Shown: positions 11,162 through 24,597 of the stretch, piece by piece
Layout of the letters: each line of letters opens with the position of its first letter
Position numbering within the stretch: the first letter of the stretch is position 1
Origin: Rotaria socialis
Taxonomy: Eukaryota; Rotifera; Eurotatoria; Philodinida; Philodinidae
Direction: 5' to 3'
Assembly: GCA_905331475.1 (NCBI GenBank)
Contig: CAJNYU010000014.1
Coordinates: forward strand, 154,554 to 218,553
DNA length: 64,000 nt
Position numbers and translations under genes: made by a program
Notes under the pieces: generated by a model
The model's database searches: none
What the model was told of the DNA's origin: nothing
What the model saw: the letters and a program-made list of their open reading frames with translations, nothing else

Positions 11162-13296
11162 CTAGTTATCTTGTTGCGATTGTATTTGTTTCTTTTGTGG
11201 TGCATATAAAGATTTCCATTCATCCCATTCGTTATGATAAATAACATCAATGGTTATTGAGTTTGGTACAGTTACTTCGGCTGTTGTTGTTTCTCCCATT
11301 AAACTGTATATATTATATTCATCATATAAACGATAATAATAATCAGTTGCTAATTGGGTTATCAATGTTAACGTTAAATTACGTTCATGTGCCATTAAAC
11401 AAACTGTACTACGTTCAATAATTAAACGTAATTGTAATAGATAACGATATTTAGCTGAATCATCATTAGAAAAATGTGACGATAAGAAAGCTAATAATTT
11501 GTATTCTTGTTCATTAATATCAGCATAATCAATAAAAAATCGTGAACACATTAATTTTTCAAGTTGCCATGATGCTATACCATTGTCATATGGACGATAA
11601 CCACGTGTTAGCAAAAGACAATATTTAAGTAAGCCACCACCGCAAATACGTTCAGGTGATGTTGTTGCAATAAGACGACGATTAAGATGCGTTAAAGCAC
11701 TTTCAAAACTTCCATAAACACATTCAACTGATATTGTCGGTAAATTATATGAAGATAAATATCGATTATTTCTTGATAAGCGATAATCTGCAATAAGAAA
11801 TAAAATTCAAATACTTTTAATATATAGAATAAACTTTCGAAAGTACAAAAAAGTTTTATACATATATTTTTTTTTGTTATTGAATAGTTGATAATTAGTT
11901 AGTTTTTCTGTTTCTTTTCTTTTGCCTTTAATACAACCTTTTAAATGCTATTTACTTAGTAATTGATCTTATTTTTGTCCATACTCTTTAGTTTTCATAT
12001 CCTTCCTGTGGGTTTCGATTAGTTGCTTTTTTTCCTCCTTTATCATCTGTGTTGGTATACTGATTGGGGTTCTTCCACCCACTCTATTTCGCGCACGCGA
12101 TCAGAATACAAACGAACAAATAAGCTATTCCAGTACATCGACTGATAAGTAGCAAAACAAAAACGAGAAAAACGAAACAGGATCATATCAGTAAAGTACA
12201 CAGCTGCTGTTCTATTGAGGTTTCTATTTCTTATCGCTCTTATATTTTTACTACCAGCTGATGCTTACCATATTGCTGTTTAGAATGATGATGATATTGA
12301 TAATATTGTGCTTGTTTCTTATTCGTTGGTTGTTGATATTTAAGTAGTTGTTCATAATGATCGAGTAATGGATCGAGTAAAATTTGAAATGAATCAACAC
12401 TAAATTGAAATTGTCGTTTCATACGATCAACAAATTTCAATTCAATATTCTGTCCATTGACATTACATAGAGACATTAAAGCCCATGAATCATTATTTGA
12501 TGGGTTAATAACTCGTACTACTTTTTCTACATATGCTGCTTGAATAATAATAGGTGAAAATGATAATTGAGAAGAACTGGAAGCGTTGGTTGATGATATA
12601 TGTCGATATAAACATTCACATACAGTCGTTTTTATTTGTGTCCATACTAATTCTGATGATAGATCACAACGAAATATAAAATCAATGTCCGAATATGAAA
12701 ATGATTTATCATTTGTTAAAACATAGGAAGCGGCACCTAATATGAAGAAGGAAAAAGAAAAAAATTCATTAATTTCCTTTTTTTTTGTCTTTTTCAAAAC
12801 GCATACCTCCATTGAGACGCACATCTTTAACATCAATATTATTTAAATGAAAAGCTCGTCGTAATTCAATTAAGAAATCTTTTGAAACAATATTTAATGT
12901 TGGAAAATTTCCTTGACCATGAATTTCGATGGGTTCTTCAAGTATCGAACATAATTTATTTACATGACGATTTTGTAATGTTGAATAACTTGTGCGTTTA
13001 TTATTAGTACTATAAATATGATTAAATCCATTATTGATTTTATTGTTCATATTATTTGAATCTGATGTTGGTGATAATTTTGATTCATTCGTTGGTGAAT
13101 TTCTTTTTGGTTTTCGAATAAAATGTTGTTGTTGTTGTTGTTGTTGTTGATGTTTTTCATTATGCATTGAAATTGTATCATCACAATTTACAAGTGATGC
13201 ATAACTTGATGCTGCTGAAAGTGATGATAGTGGTGTTTGATCGAGCGATGAAGGCAATGATGATGCCATGGAATAACTATCGTCTGTAGAACTCAT
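11162..13296 (-). CDS. TENT5: Terminal nucleotidyltransferase TENT5 (FAM46)
   Basis: Three exons, 13296-12807, 12736-12269 and 11787-11162, give 527 residues in frame. An N-terminal Ser-rich tail with a polyGln run (about residues 50-58) precedes the conserved core. That core has IHGQGNFPTLNIV, then DVRLNGGAASYVL (nucleotidyltransferase GG/GS motif across the first splice junction), YSDIDFIFR with the metal-binding DxD, VELKFVD-like (IELKFVDRMKRQF), FSVDSFQILLDPLL, RLIATTSPE, GGGLLKY, YMCSRFFID-like, and STVCLMAHER. These are the landmarks of the FAM46/TENT5 family of cytoplasmic non-canonical poly(A) polymerases that stabilise mRNAs. The catalytic motif is GG rather than the vertebrate GS; both are allowed in the superfamily. 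Intron 2 is 481 nt, and a His/Gln-rich insert sits just before it. Confidence 0.95.
13125..13152 (-). repeat. CAA-type trinucleotide run (polyGln) in TENT5
   Basis: A (TTG)n run on the plus strand, encoding consecutive Gln in the disordered N-terminus of TENT5. It is a simple repeat. Confidence 0.8.
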
Positions 13297-16200
13297 TCGT
13301 TTTGTATGAAAACTAATTGTCTGTTGATCTACAATAATAACAAAAGTGGTAGAATGAATGTGATAAAATGAAGGAACGGTACTCTAGATGGCCTTCGGGT
13401 AATATAGTTGAACGTTGGCGAATAAAAGAGAAAGATACTAAAAATAAAGAATAGAAAAAGAACCAGCTCGATTAATCTCATCGTTTCTCGTTCTTCATTA
13501 GGTTTTTTTCTTTTTTTTTACTGGTATGCTCCTATTTTTCTGCATGATACGTCAGTAGTACGCCCACGTTCGTTGTCATTATTTTTCTGAAATAATGATG
13601 TTAATAACGGAATGTGAAGAGGAGAACAAGAAGAACGAGAGGAACGAGAGGAAAAACGGTCATCAGCAAAAAAATGTTCCTCCTAGTCCTACGTCTCTCC
13701 GTCATTTTCTCTATGGTGCTTGAATGCAAGCCCGAAGAATAAGTCGCTGTCGCCATCATCATCACTCTCGATCACAGTTGTCACTCTGTATTCGCACAAA
13801 AGATTTTCCTCCACATATGCGTAGGTTGGCACAGAGTTGCGCGCACGCATTCAGAAATATTCTCATATGTTCTTTCGGCTGAACGCAAAAGCAAATAATA
13901 ATAATAATAAAGAAGTAGAAGTTATGCGTGAATTGGGCAATGAGCAATGAAGCAAGCGCAGGATGCGTAGGTGGACAACATTGACAGAAACATTATCGAG
14001 CGAAAATAGGAAAAGAATAATGACCCTTCCTTTTTTCTATCACTGAGAATTTATGATAGAAGAAAAAATGTGGACATATAGGCGTACTCTACGAATATTA
14101 GGGAAAGTCTTTCACGCAAAAAATAAAACATGTCGATTTGACTTATTCTTGTTCTGTCAATTGAATCGACATATTTTAGAATATGACGTTAGTGTGATGC
14201 AATTTATTTATTGTTGCTGATCGGATCAAGGCATAAAACGAATCCAAAGATTAGCAATTAGCATCAAGAAATAAATGGAAGAAAGACAAAGATAACAGAG
14301 AAAGAAAATAGAAGATAAAAAAAAGAAAGAAAAGAAGAATATAGAGTAGAGAGCATTCGAGAAAGACAACACTGTATATGTTCTAATCATAGAATCTTAA
14401 GAAACGATAGAAAACGCTGATAAGCACCACTTGATTGACTTTTCAACATGCATGACGCAATTTAGATACAAGTGCCATAACAAGAAAATCAAGCATACAA
14501 GATTGACAATGTCGGGAGTCGGAAAAATGTGTGAGGAACGAGAATATTTTAATGCCAAGGACACTTTAATTTCGGACAAAAGAAATTACTCAACGGAAAG
14601 AATATAAATATATATATATATTAGAACTAGTACCAACTAACCTATTCCAAACAGTTGAGTCAAAAAAGAAAAGAAACGAACAGAACAAAAATTTCTTCGT
14701 TTTCTTTAGTAATAAAAGACGTTTCTTTTCTTTCTTAATCGTTACAGCGTATAGCGGATGACGTAGTCTATAATTGTCTGCTAAGTGAACAAGAAAATAC
14801 ATTTTGAATATCTTCTTTTTTCTATGGTGATGAGCTTATTTTTTACAACAAGTACTAAGATCAAATTTCCTGTGCATCAGTAATAAAAAACGGAATCTAA
14901 TAATAGATTTTTCTTGTTGCAGCTCTGGTAATCTTATCATCTTGACATAAATGAGGGTCACATGATCAAGTTAAAAGGTGAAAGACAGCATTTTTCTTGT
15001 CTTGCTAGTTACGCGCATGATACTGGTTTATTATTCTTATCTTTATGGGGGTTTTGTCACAAGGTGTGCACGACTAGAAAAAAAAAGAAAAACCTAGTAA
15101 AAAGCTTTCTAAAACTACAACAAACTGATAAAAACTGATTTGATCTAATTGATTTTCATATTATTTTATTAGAAGCAACACAGAAGTACATATTACGTAC
15201 GAGCTTCTAATTTTATATCGGAAATAAAATTCATCAAGCTTACTTCAGTTTGGAAATCATACTGCTTTGTATTTCTGTGCGTATCTATATACATATAAAT
15301 ACGATGTCGGCGAAAACGAAGAAAGAATATTAATATAAAAAGCGAGCGAGAAAAAAATATTCAATGCCACTTTTTCAAAATAGCAAAAAAATACGAGATT
15401 ATTCTATTTTGTGTTGCTTTTATCGATTCGATCTAAGAAATGAAAAGATTATTCATCTGAAATTTGATAAGGGTATTTGAGACACTCTAGCATAGAGCTC
15501 CAGATGAGTCTGTCTGAATACGTATTGATTTTAGAAGTCGGTTAAAAATAATGTTCTAATATTTATATATGTATATACTTATTTGATTTTTCGAACGTGT
15601 TAAAAGAAAAAAGTTATCTGTATGTTACCTTAATAATACCATGAGCGATTCTTTTTTTTTCTATTTAAAATTACAGTGTTATGACCTTGCTTTATCGAAA
15701 AATTGCTGAAGAAATAAAACAAAACAAGATGTAAAAAGCAACTAAACAAGCGAAAAGTCAATCTCCCATCTGTTCGTGTTCGCATAAATACGCACCAATA
15801 CATCAACGACGATTATGCTTTGTCATCGTCATCATCGACGAAGCTGGGCTAAATCTTTGTCGTCTGTATGCACGTGTGCCTCTTTCTCTTCTTCTTTCTT
15901 TATACCGTCGGCTTACTACATATACACATAAATTCAACGCGTTTGTCACCGGAAACATTGAAGTGATACGTAATTGAAGGGTAACAGAGCACACCAAAAA
16001 ATAAAGAGAAAGAAAAGACACAGAATTTCACATTATTGAAGTGGGAAAAAAGAAAAAAAAAGAGTAAGTGATGAACAACACACCAAACGGGAATTATTCT
16101 AGTAATATTAATCTGATAAAAAAAAGAAGAAGTAAGAGAAAGGACAATTTTCATAAATGTATGCACGCGTAATATTATGAAGGCATGTCGACTATGGGCT

Positions 16201-19183
16201 CATTTTTTTTATTGTTATATTTCATTGTCAAAAATAATTTAGTACGAATGACGACTCGTCAAGGTGACTTTTTTCTTCGGAGTGGCATCCATACTTAATT
16301 GATGGTAATACTTAATAAAATAAGGTATTATAAAAAAAAAGGCTGAATAAAACAATAGAATCAAATGTTTCGAGAAATGATCCGACAGCCTGCAGAGAAT
16401 TAATAAATACTTTTTGTTAAGAGTTTACAAAAGAAACATCAGTAAGTAAATGAATTCTATTAAAAAAAAATTGTCATTTTATTCTACATATATATATATA
16501 TAAATAGATATATGGGAGAATCCTATTTTTTTTTATCTATAAGAGTTGTTCTGTGTAATAGCATATGATTGTGGAAATAAAAAAAGGAACTTATTTTTTG
16601 AAAAGTCATAAACGTTCTTTTTCGTTTTACAAGATAGATTATTGGTATAAATATGAAAAAGGAATCAGATCAACATAATCTGTGAAACTACCATAACATT
16701 ATAAAAGATATAGCAAACTTTGATCACTATGAATCAGCTATCTATAAATAATAAATTTCATGGTTCTAAATCTCACACGTGTAATTATTCGCAATCATAT
16801 TCTTTATTAATAATATTAGATTAAATTTATATTCTTAGTTCATATTATTAAAATTACCAAATAGCTCCAATGACATCACATATGAGCATAAGATGAAGTG
16901 AAGGAAGTGAGAATTTGATTAAAATAACTGTCAAGTCTATTTTTCATTATTAAAAGTATCGCTAAGTGACTGGATACTTGTTGAATATGCAATTAAAATT
17001 CAAAATTTTTTTTTGTGAAAAAAGCAACAGAACTGAACATCACAATTTAATGCATGGAATTAATAATTATTCTTCCATCAAGCAATCTTGATATATCCAA
17101 TAAATTTATCGATAAGATATGAGAAAAAGAGCAAACAGACGAATATTTGCATATATCAATATCGTTTCATATAAAAAATTGAAGTGCGTTTACTTCCTTT
17201 GTTTTTGCCTTTGAAATCGTGCACCTATATATTGATATTAATTTATTCGTCTAATATTTTTGAAAAAGGTGTATATACAAAAATTATATAATTAATAGCT
17301 TCCCTAGCTAAAAACATTTTGTTACGTCCTACTTTGTCGATGATTTTCGTTTGACATCATATTTATTTTATTCATAGATTTTTGATTATTTAATTAACTA
17401 TAAATATATAGATATTTGGTTTCATTTTTAATGCTCTAATTGCATATCATCAATATTCTATGGGAATATCCGCTCTTTAAGAAAGTTTGTTTTTACTAAA
17501 GATTTTGCGTGGAGTGCATTCATAGGGTTTCATATCATGCAAATGGAAACAGAAGTGCTAGTGTTTCATTTATGAATCATGGACTGGTGTTATTTTAAAT
17601 AAAATATAACAAACAAAAAGTAAATTTTTATGATATTATTTGGACACATATGCAGCATATATTTACTTGTCTCGGCAAATCCCTTTGGCCATAAAACTCT
17701 TATTCGCCAGAGTTGACTAAATAATTAAAAATAATATTTATGATATTGATATAAGAGCAAACAGTTCTAATAAAGGAAAATAACCGTAAAACTAAGGTGT
17801 ATCGTTTTAGTTCTTATCGACGGAGTTTATAGAAAATTTTTCAATAAAATCATAACGATTAAAATAATAACCTATAAAACAACATGATTCTCACCCTATC
17901 TAAAAACCCATACAAAGTAGTTGATAACATTCACAAATTGTTTCTTCGTATGGCGTAGCTACGAGAAACTTTCCACTCAGATATGAAGAATCATTAATTG
18001 TTTTCTTCTTCTTCCTGTCTATTCGGAAGAGTTCGAGAAAACACGGTATCATTTTACTAATAAACCTTTGTAATAGACACTTTTTATAATTGAAAAACAA
18101 ACGAATGCTATTAGAATTAATCTAGAAGACATTTAATGGAGACTTTTTTGGATTTGTGCTCTTTTGACATTTTTCATAAATATAAATGAGCATGCAGTTT
18201 TCAGTGTCACGCATTTCTGACATGATTGATTTCTCATAATTTCATTGATTGGCATACAAAAAAAATTTTCATAGACGAAAAGTTTTAAAGACTTTTTATA
18301 CTCTTTAACATTAAATTTATCTAGGCGAACGCTTATCTTAATTGAAAATCTTATAGTTTATTTATGAAAAATCTATTCGTGTCCTAACGACCTTTCAACC
18401 TCGTTGTCAACTGTTAGCAAACCTTATTTTTTAAACAATATGATACTCGAGCACACTATGACATTTGCTAGAAAATGTAGCACAAAAAATATCACGAATG
18501 ATTATTAAATTGAAGTTTGTTAAATAAAGTCTACCATTGGATACTGCAACGTATCATATATCAATATCTTTAAGCGAGATACTTCTGGAAGAAAAAAAGA
18601 GGATTTGTTGAATATGCATATAACTCCTCCTCAAGTAGTAAAATTATCTGTAAAAGGAATATTCTTTATAATATCGTATTATAATAGATTAGAAAGCTAT
18701 TGTATTTAGAATTATCTGATCTGAAATAGTGACGCAAACGATAGACGTGGATGCACTGGAGAAAAAAACACGAGTAAATATTTATCCTATTCCAGGATGA
18801 ATTCATTTAGTGGACCGCATCAATCATAAGTCTATATACTTGAGAATATACCTTCTGATAAGTCCAATTCATTTTTTTGCTAGAAGGCATGTTTTCTTTG
18901 GGATATATACAAAACTAATATTAATAAGGTTATTCATCATAAATAAAAGTTTACTTATATTACTTCAAAAAAAAAAATAATTACGTCTTATGAAATAGGA
19001 AGACTAGTGTGTGTGTGTACAGGAATCACATTATAATCTCAAATATATGTTTTCTTAAGTATCATGGACCAGAAGGAAAAAAAGAAAGAAAGTAACACAC
19101 TTGAAAAAGTCCCATGAAATGCAATGACCATATCGATTGTTAATTTTCGTTTCAATGTATTGATGAACTATTTAGTAAGGTCT
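13297..19183. other. Long AT-rich region without recognised genes
   Basis: Almost 6 kb upstream of TENT5. It is rich in A/G-only and A/T-only tracts, with short (TA)n runs at about 14608-14622 and 16485-16503 and a (GT)n run at about 19007-19017. The frames here are short, lack family motifs and have poor codon structure. It may hold TENT5 5' UTR exons and distal control elements. A CRE-like ATACGTCAG lies at about 13549-13557, but one such site is weak evidence. No tRNA was found. Confidence 0.5.
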
Positions 19184-19375
19184 CTACAGATTTATGAGAA
19201 CTATTTTCAAATCTCTACAAATTTTGAAGATGTCTAGATCATATTTAATACACTCGGTCACCAGCGGATTCACTTGTTCGGCAAAACCGCGATCACCACC
19301 TGCTTGCAAAATGCTTTTTCCATTTTTCTCAGAAGAAATAAAAGTACCTGAATCGCCTCGTAAAGGACTCGAAAA
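19184..19375 (-). pseudogene. Possible gene remnant with GDSG motif
   Basis: On the minus strand a 63-codon stretch starts right after a TTAG that could be a splice acceptor and ends at a TAG. It reads SSPLRGDSGTFIS, then KNGKSILQAGGDRGF and AEQVNPLVTECIKYDL. GDSG resembles the active-site serine motif of trypsin-like peptidases. In the DNA just upstream, a different frame reads PKGVTFMVKK, which suggests a broken or frameshifted upstream part. I cannot join it to a complete gene. It may be a decayed copy or an isolated exon. Confidence 0.3.
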
Positions 19376-20463
19376 CTAATTTTTTAACCATGAATGTTAC
19401 TCCCTTCGGGGCACTACCGTTCATTCGCTGGTTGTGACTACGATGATTGGTAGAAATATGAGTCAACTTTGACATTCAACTCGATGTGTAGGCCTGCTAA
19501 CGATGTCATTAACGATAGTATCATTCGGCCAAATACTAAGAATTTAAGTTGATCGTGCACGTTGATGAGATCAACAAAAGCCTTAAATAAATATTTTCCA
19601 TGATTTGTTAAAATCATATCATATGATTTTTCTACTAAACTTTCACCTAATTCAATCCATAAACTAAGGTCTCTAATTTTCGAATTGAATTTTCATAGTG
19701 AACTATTTTTCATTTAATTGATATGCATATAGAATGAATTTTACATCCAAATTTGTCGTTGCTAAGTATTGAATTCATTTTGAGTAAAAGATACATTGAA
19801 ACAATCTTAATTCGGATTTAGAAAATCGATGTGAACGAAATTATTTTAGAATTGTATCAATCTCACCTTGGCACTGTATGAGCTCAACGATTTTATAGCA
19901 GTTAATTTTTTAGTTAGAATGTACAATATTAATTGCTTTATTTTAGACAATTAGTTATTTATACAATACTGAATTTTGTGAACTAAAAAGAAACATTTTT
20001 CAAAGTGTTAATATGAATGGAAATAGAAAAACAACAAGCACTAGATTTAAATAGAAATAATTCATGGTAGAATCAAGTTCAGCATTTATTAAATATTACA
20101 TTGAATCTAAAACAAATTAAAATTTCCTTTTGATAAACTTTTCTATAGTCTTTAATTTTCAAAGAAATCTTGTTTTGCAATATTTTTATGAAGGAAAGTA
20201 AACTTCCTTCCTTCTACTATTCATAAGATACTTTAAATAATAACTTATTTCTTTCTTTCTAGACTTTGTTGGAAAATTCTCACTGGAAAAAGCAATGTCC
20301 CGTGCTTTGTTTCTCACGTCAATTGAATCAGACATAAGACAAAAAGAAAATATCACGTAGATTTATACCGGCAACTAGCCCATGAACTATGCGAATTAAA
20401 ATACAAAATTTTATATTTAACATAAATTTCAATGAGCCCGAGTTTCAAAAGAAGTTTTCTGCT
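19376..20463. other. Intergenic, no gene seen
   Basis: About 1.1 kb of AT-rich sequence between the possible remnant and the TRAF-like stop codon. It has no convincing exon. Confidence 0.45.
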
Positions 20464-22215
20464 TTAACCACAAGTGTTCATTGGCGTTGGCTGGCTCGCT
20501 GTTATCGTAGTCAGAGTATTTTGTTGTTGGTCTCGTTTTATTTTTTCTTGATTGATTAGAACTTGTTGTACATGGTAAGGTAGACCAGGATTTAGTGTTA
20601 ACATGAACGGTAATATTAGTTTTGGTGTATCATGTAGATCGACAATAATTTTGATGAAAAGTATATCGTCTCTAACGTAAGGATTGTCATCCTGTTGAAT
20701 CATGGGTAAAGGAAAGAATTTCGGAATGCCACTCGCGATATTAGCATCTGTTTGAGGACGTTGAAAAGAATTCGATTTTACATCAGGACGGAAAGAATCG
20801 ATAATATGTCGATTATTTCCTGTCTGATCAAATAGACAAAAAGTAACTTTGTAGCTGAATGGCCAAGGAAGAAGAGCATCATAATCTCCTTTCATAAGTA
20901 GAAAGAATAAAGACATGTGAGTTCTTCTCGCGTTTCCATCTCCGTGTAAATATAAGCGCGCACGCATCTTGTAACCAGTTGCTGACGAATAAAATACTGG
21001 TGAATAAATACTGGGTTGTCTTTCTGATTGAGCATCAGCCATTCGTTCTGCTACACGATCAACTCGCCAGGTTAATGTACCATCCGTTGATACATGTTGA
21101 TTTTCTTCAAGGTTCTGTTTCAATCGTTCGATATCTTTTTGTATAGAGTCTTGTTTAGGCTGCAAACTAGACATGAATACATTTCTTTCATTCGTTGCTG
21201 TTTGGTAATGATTAATTTCTTGAATAGTTATTTGACTCAGTTCATTTAATTTAACAAAATCACGACTTAATGTAACTGTGTCGTCATTTAATTTTTGAAC
21301 CTTTTCAGCTAAATCAGATAGCTTTTCATAAGTTCGTTGTTCAAGTTCATTTGCGACTGAACTTGATTCCATTGATTGATCTTGTTCAGATGTATCTGGA
21401 ATTTCATATTTACCAATTAAGAATAGAGCAACCGTTTCTTGATGTTTTGCACTTAATAAATGGGCTGAATAGTCAGTTTTGGGAATCTTCAATTCAAAAA
21501 GAAAAATTTTAAAAGAAAAATTTAGTTTTTGTCTTATACCATCTCTTGACAACAATAAGGGGCTAAAGGGCATGCTTGAAAAAGACTTGGACATGTTTTT
21601 GATTTATGATCTTCCAATGCTTGGCTGGATGAAAATACTTGTCCGCACAGATCGCACGGATAGTGAACGTGACTTTGATCTAGATGCTCCTATTAAAATA
21701 TAGAATAGTATCTGAAATTATTCTTATCATGAAAAACGGTTTGAAACACTGACTTGATAAGCTTTCAATGGTCCTGTCCAAGCGCAGTTCTGATCCATTT
21801 TATGACGACAAACAACAGGAAGTATGTCCAATTCTCTTTTAAATGCACGATCAGGCATTATCTGCAAGCAAAACAATATATACATTTCATCTTAATGATA
21901 GTTTATAGGATGAAAAAGAATTCTTACTTCAGTTTTATAATACTGCTGTTTGCATTCCTCTACTGGACAAATCATTATGCCATCTATAGCTAATGCTGCA
22001 CGAGACTCATGACACCCTTTACAAGCCCTATGGCCACATTCCGTTAGTTGAATAGGTTCTTTGATAATTCGGAAACAATGAATGCATTTCCATTTATCGT
22101 TGACGTTTTCACAATTAAGTATAATATATCCACATGTTAAGTGTTCGGATATATTACCAGAGGAATTTGAGGGATCGTTTGGCTGGAAAAGTTCGGTTTT
22201 TATAGTGGATGTCAT
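20464..22215 (-). CDS. TRAF-like RING / zinc finger / MATH protein
   Basis: Four exons, 22215-21928, 21861-21754, 21689-21540 and 21486-20464, give 522 residues in frame. Residues about 43-90 form a RING finger (CIHC...CGHRACKGC...CPVEEC). Then come TRAF-type zinc-finger segments: CRHKMDQNCAWTGPL, YPCDLCGQVF with its His/Cys partners, and CPLAPYCC. A helical coiled-coil stretch of about 100 residues follows (LSDLAEKVQKLNDD onward). The C-terminal TRAF/MATH domain has TLTWRVDRVAERM, IYSPVFYSSATGYKMRARLY, LHGDGNARRTHMSLFF, GDYDALLPWPF and DDILFIKIIVD. This is the standard TRAF layout (TRAF2/3/5-like), a cytoplasmic adaptor and ubiquitin ligase acting below immune and TNF-type receptors. I cannot name the vertebrate counterpart. 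Confidence 0.92.
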
Positions 22216-24403
22216 TATTGTTTTAATTCTGAAATTTATCTGAAATTAAAATAAGAACTTTAATATGACGAGTTTTCACCGAGCAAAGTCTAAATTATGA
22301 ATAATAAAGTGATACTAAATTATCGTGGTTGACATAATTATCAAAAACAATAAAAGAAAATAAAAGAAATTTTAATTTTTAATGCCTCATTTTTAATGAA
22401 AAGAAACAAGGAACGTTTCGAACGGGACATAGCACATTCGACCTCTTCTCTTTAGATATTATTTTTCTTTCGTGGAGTTACAAAATATTATTCATGGTTT
22501 TTTCCTCCTATATCAAGATAAATGATCTAACTAGATACGATAAAAAAATAGCCAAGACTGTTACTAGGGAAAAACCGTAGAAGAAAGTGGCATTTGAGAT
22601 GCGGCACTGTAGTAAACAACACTTCATATTGCTTTCCTTTTTCTTTTTGATAGCTGTCGTTGTTGAATATAGAATACGTGACTAGTGCTACAATAACGAT
22701 GGGATCACCCAGTTATTTCTTTCTTGTTTTCTCTTAAATCTGATGGTTTGGAACGATAATGCTTTCAATAAACACAATAGTCGGCGTCATAATATTGAGA
22801 AGAACAATTTGAACCAGGTATATAGATTTCGATGTTTTAACTTTCTTCGCGTCCAATTACAACGCTTTTTCATTCATACATAAACCATTCTATAAAAATT
22901 CTCCAATTACATTTCAGTAATTCCTCTGATGACACGCAAAATTTACACAATAGAAAATATTGTTCAGATTAGAATTCGCCAGTGAGTTGCGCCGACACAA
23001 ATCGGAGTGGCAGTAAAATCCGTAATTTTAACAGCATATCGATTGTTTTGCCTGAATCCTCCCAATGCGTTTGTTGAAATTTTTGTTGATCGTAAAAGTT
23101 GCAAAAAATATAATTCTTCTTAATGGTATCATAATAATAATATCTTTGTCAAAGGCCATCTTAGATCAACTTGAACTATTCTTTCAGGTAAGTTTAAAAA
23201 CGAACAGTTATTATGCTCTCATAATGTAGCATCAAGATGTGAATATTGATTTTTGAACTAATTTGTTTTTGATTTTAAGAATTTTTACTCGCAATGATGT
23301 TGCAACAGGAAAAATCCTTTGATTGCATGTTCCTCTGAAAAGTTCGTTATATATATATATATATATAATGGATGTGAGTAACAACATTTTCTAATAGGTA
23401 CATGTACATCCCATCGTTTATTTCTGTGTTGATAGGTAGGAAGAAAAAAAAATTGAAAATCTAATTAAAAAGTTTAAGTTACAATTGTCTTAATAACACT
23501 TACCAAGCAGAAGTCGCGTCATATATTTCAGTTCTCAGAATATGGAACTATGATGTCGAAGAAGTTGGAATTTTCCAGTCAGATACATAAATGAGTCATT
23601 ATCGGTAGGACGTTATGACTCATACATATTTTGGAGGAGCCATTCGCTGACTTCTTACAGTTATGCACTTGCTTTTATAGTCTTGTAGTAATGAGTATTA
23701 TTGCATCATTTAAATGTAAAAAAATTCTAAATTTCGCTTACTCTCGAATGCGACTGTACCTGTATCAAGCACCTTGTTCAATATCTGCTTTAGACTGAAA
23801 CCCTTTGCTAGTGCTACTATCTATAGGTGCCAAAGAAGTAATTCTAAAAGAAATATAGACTATATGGATATAACTAATATGGGTATGCTCATTTTATTTT
23901 TTTCCAATTCGAGACAACACTACATGAACATATACAAAATTCAAAGATTATATTTATTTATCATTTATATAGAGGTCACTGATAACAATCGTATGTGCGA
24001 GAGCGAGTGTAGTTTATTTTAACCCACCCTCAAGATATCGATCGATTATTTATCGATAGCTATATGAACAGAAAAGCAAAAAAAATCGTTAGTTCTTTCC
24101 TTCGGATCAATCACATATAAGGAACGAGAGATAGGGCGATATTAGTACGTATATACATCCATATCATATATTACTCAAAATCAATACAAATAAAAGGAAA
24201 TTTTATAGTCTGACTTATAGTAGCTGTTTAATGTGACTTTGAGTGCGAATGAAATTTCCCGAAAATCCTATGATTCACAAGAAGAAGCAAAAGATAAAAG
24301 TCTATCCTATTTATGTATTTTGCAATTTCAACTTAGAAAGCCATATATCTATCTATCCATCAATCTATTTATCTATCTATTCATCAATCTATTTACCTAT
24401 CTA
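22216..24403. other. Intergenic, no gene seen
   Basis: About 2.2 kb upstream of the TRAF-like gene. It contains a (TA)n microsatellite at about 23350-23368 and no supported exon. The small plus-strand frame near 23774-24022 has no recognisable motif and poor coding character. Confidence 0.45.
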
Positions 24404-24411
24404 TCTATCTA
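24340..24411. repeat. (TCTA)n microsatellite, imperfect
   Basis: Repeated TCTA/TTTA units run up to the left edge of the inserted miniature element and resume on its right side (24598-24612). The element therefore split an older microsatellite. Confidence 0.75.
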
Positions 24412-24597
24412 CAGGAGCGTAAATAGGGAGTGGGGCGTAACGCCCCCCTGCTTTTGAAAATTTCTTCTTTTTTTGCTCACCAAAACAGAAAAAAAAGTTA
24501 ACGCCCTCCCTGCTTCCAAAAGTTTCATTTTTTAGGTCATGAAAACAGAAAAATTAGAGTTACGCCCCCCTGCTCTGAGACCTGACTTACGCCCCTG
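24412..24597. mobile_element. Short hAT-type miniature element (186 bp)
   Basis: The ends are short inverted repeats: CAGGAGCGTAA at the left and TTACGCCCCTG at the right, one mismatch apart. The 8 bp on each side are the same, TCTATCTA (24404-24411 and 24598-24605), matching the 8-bp target duplication of hAT elements, although the host is a TCTA repeat so this is partly expected by chance. Inside, the motif (A)ACGCCC(C)CCTGC occurs about three times as internal tandem-like units. There is no coding capacity. Confidence 0.6.
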
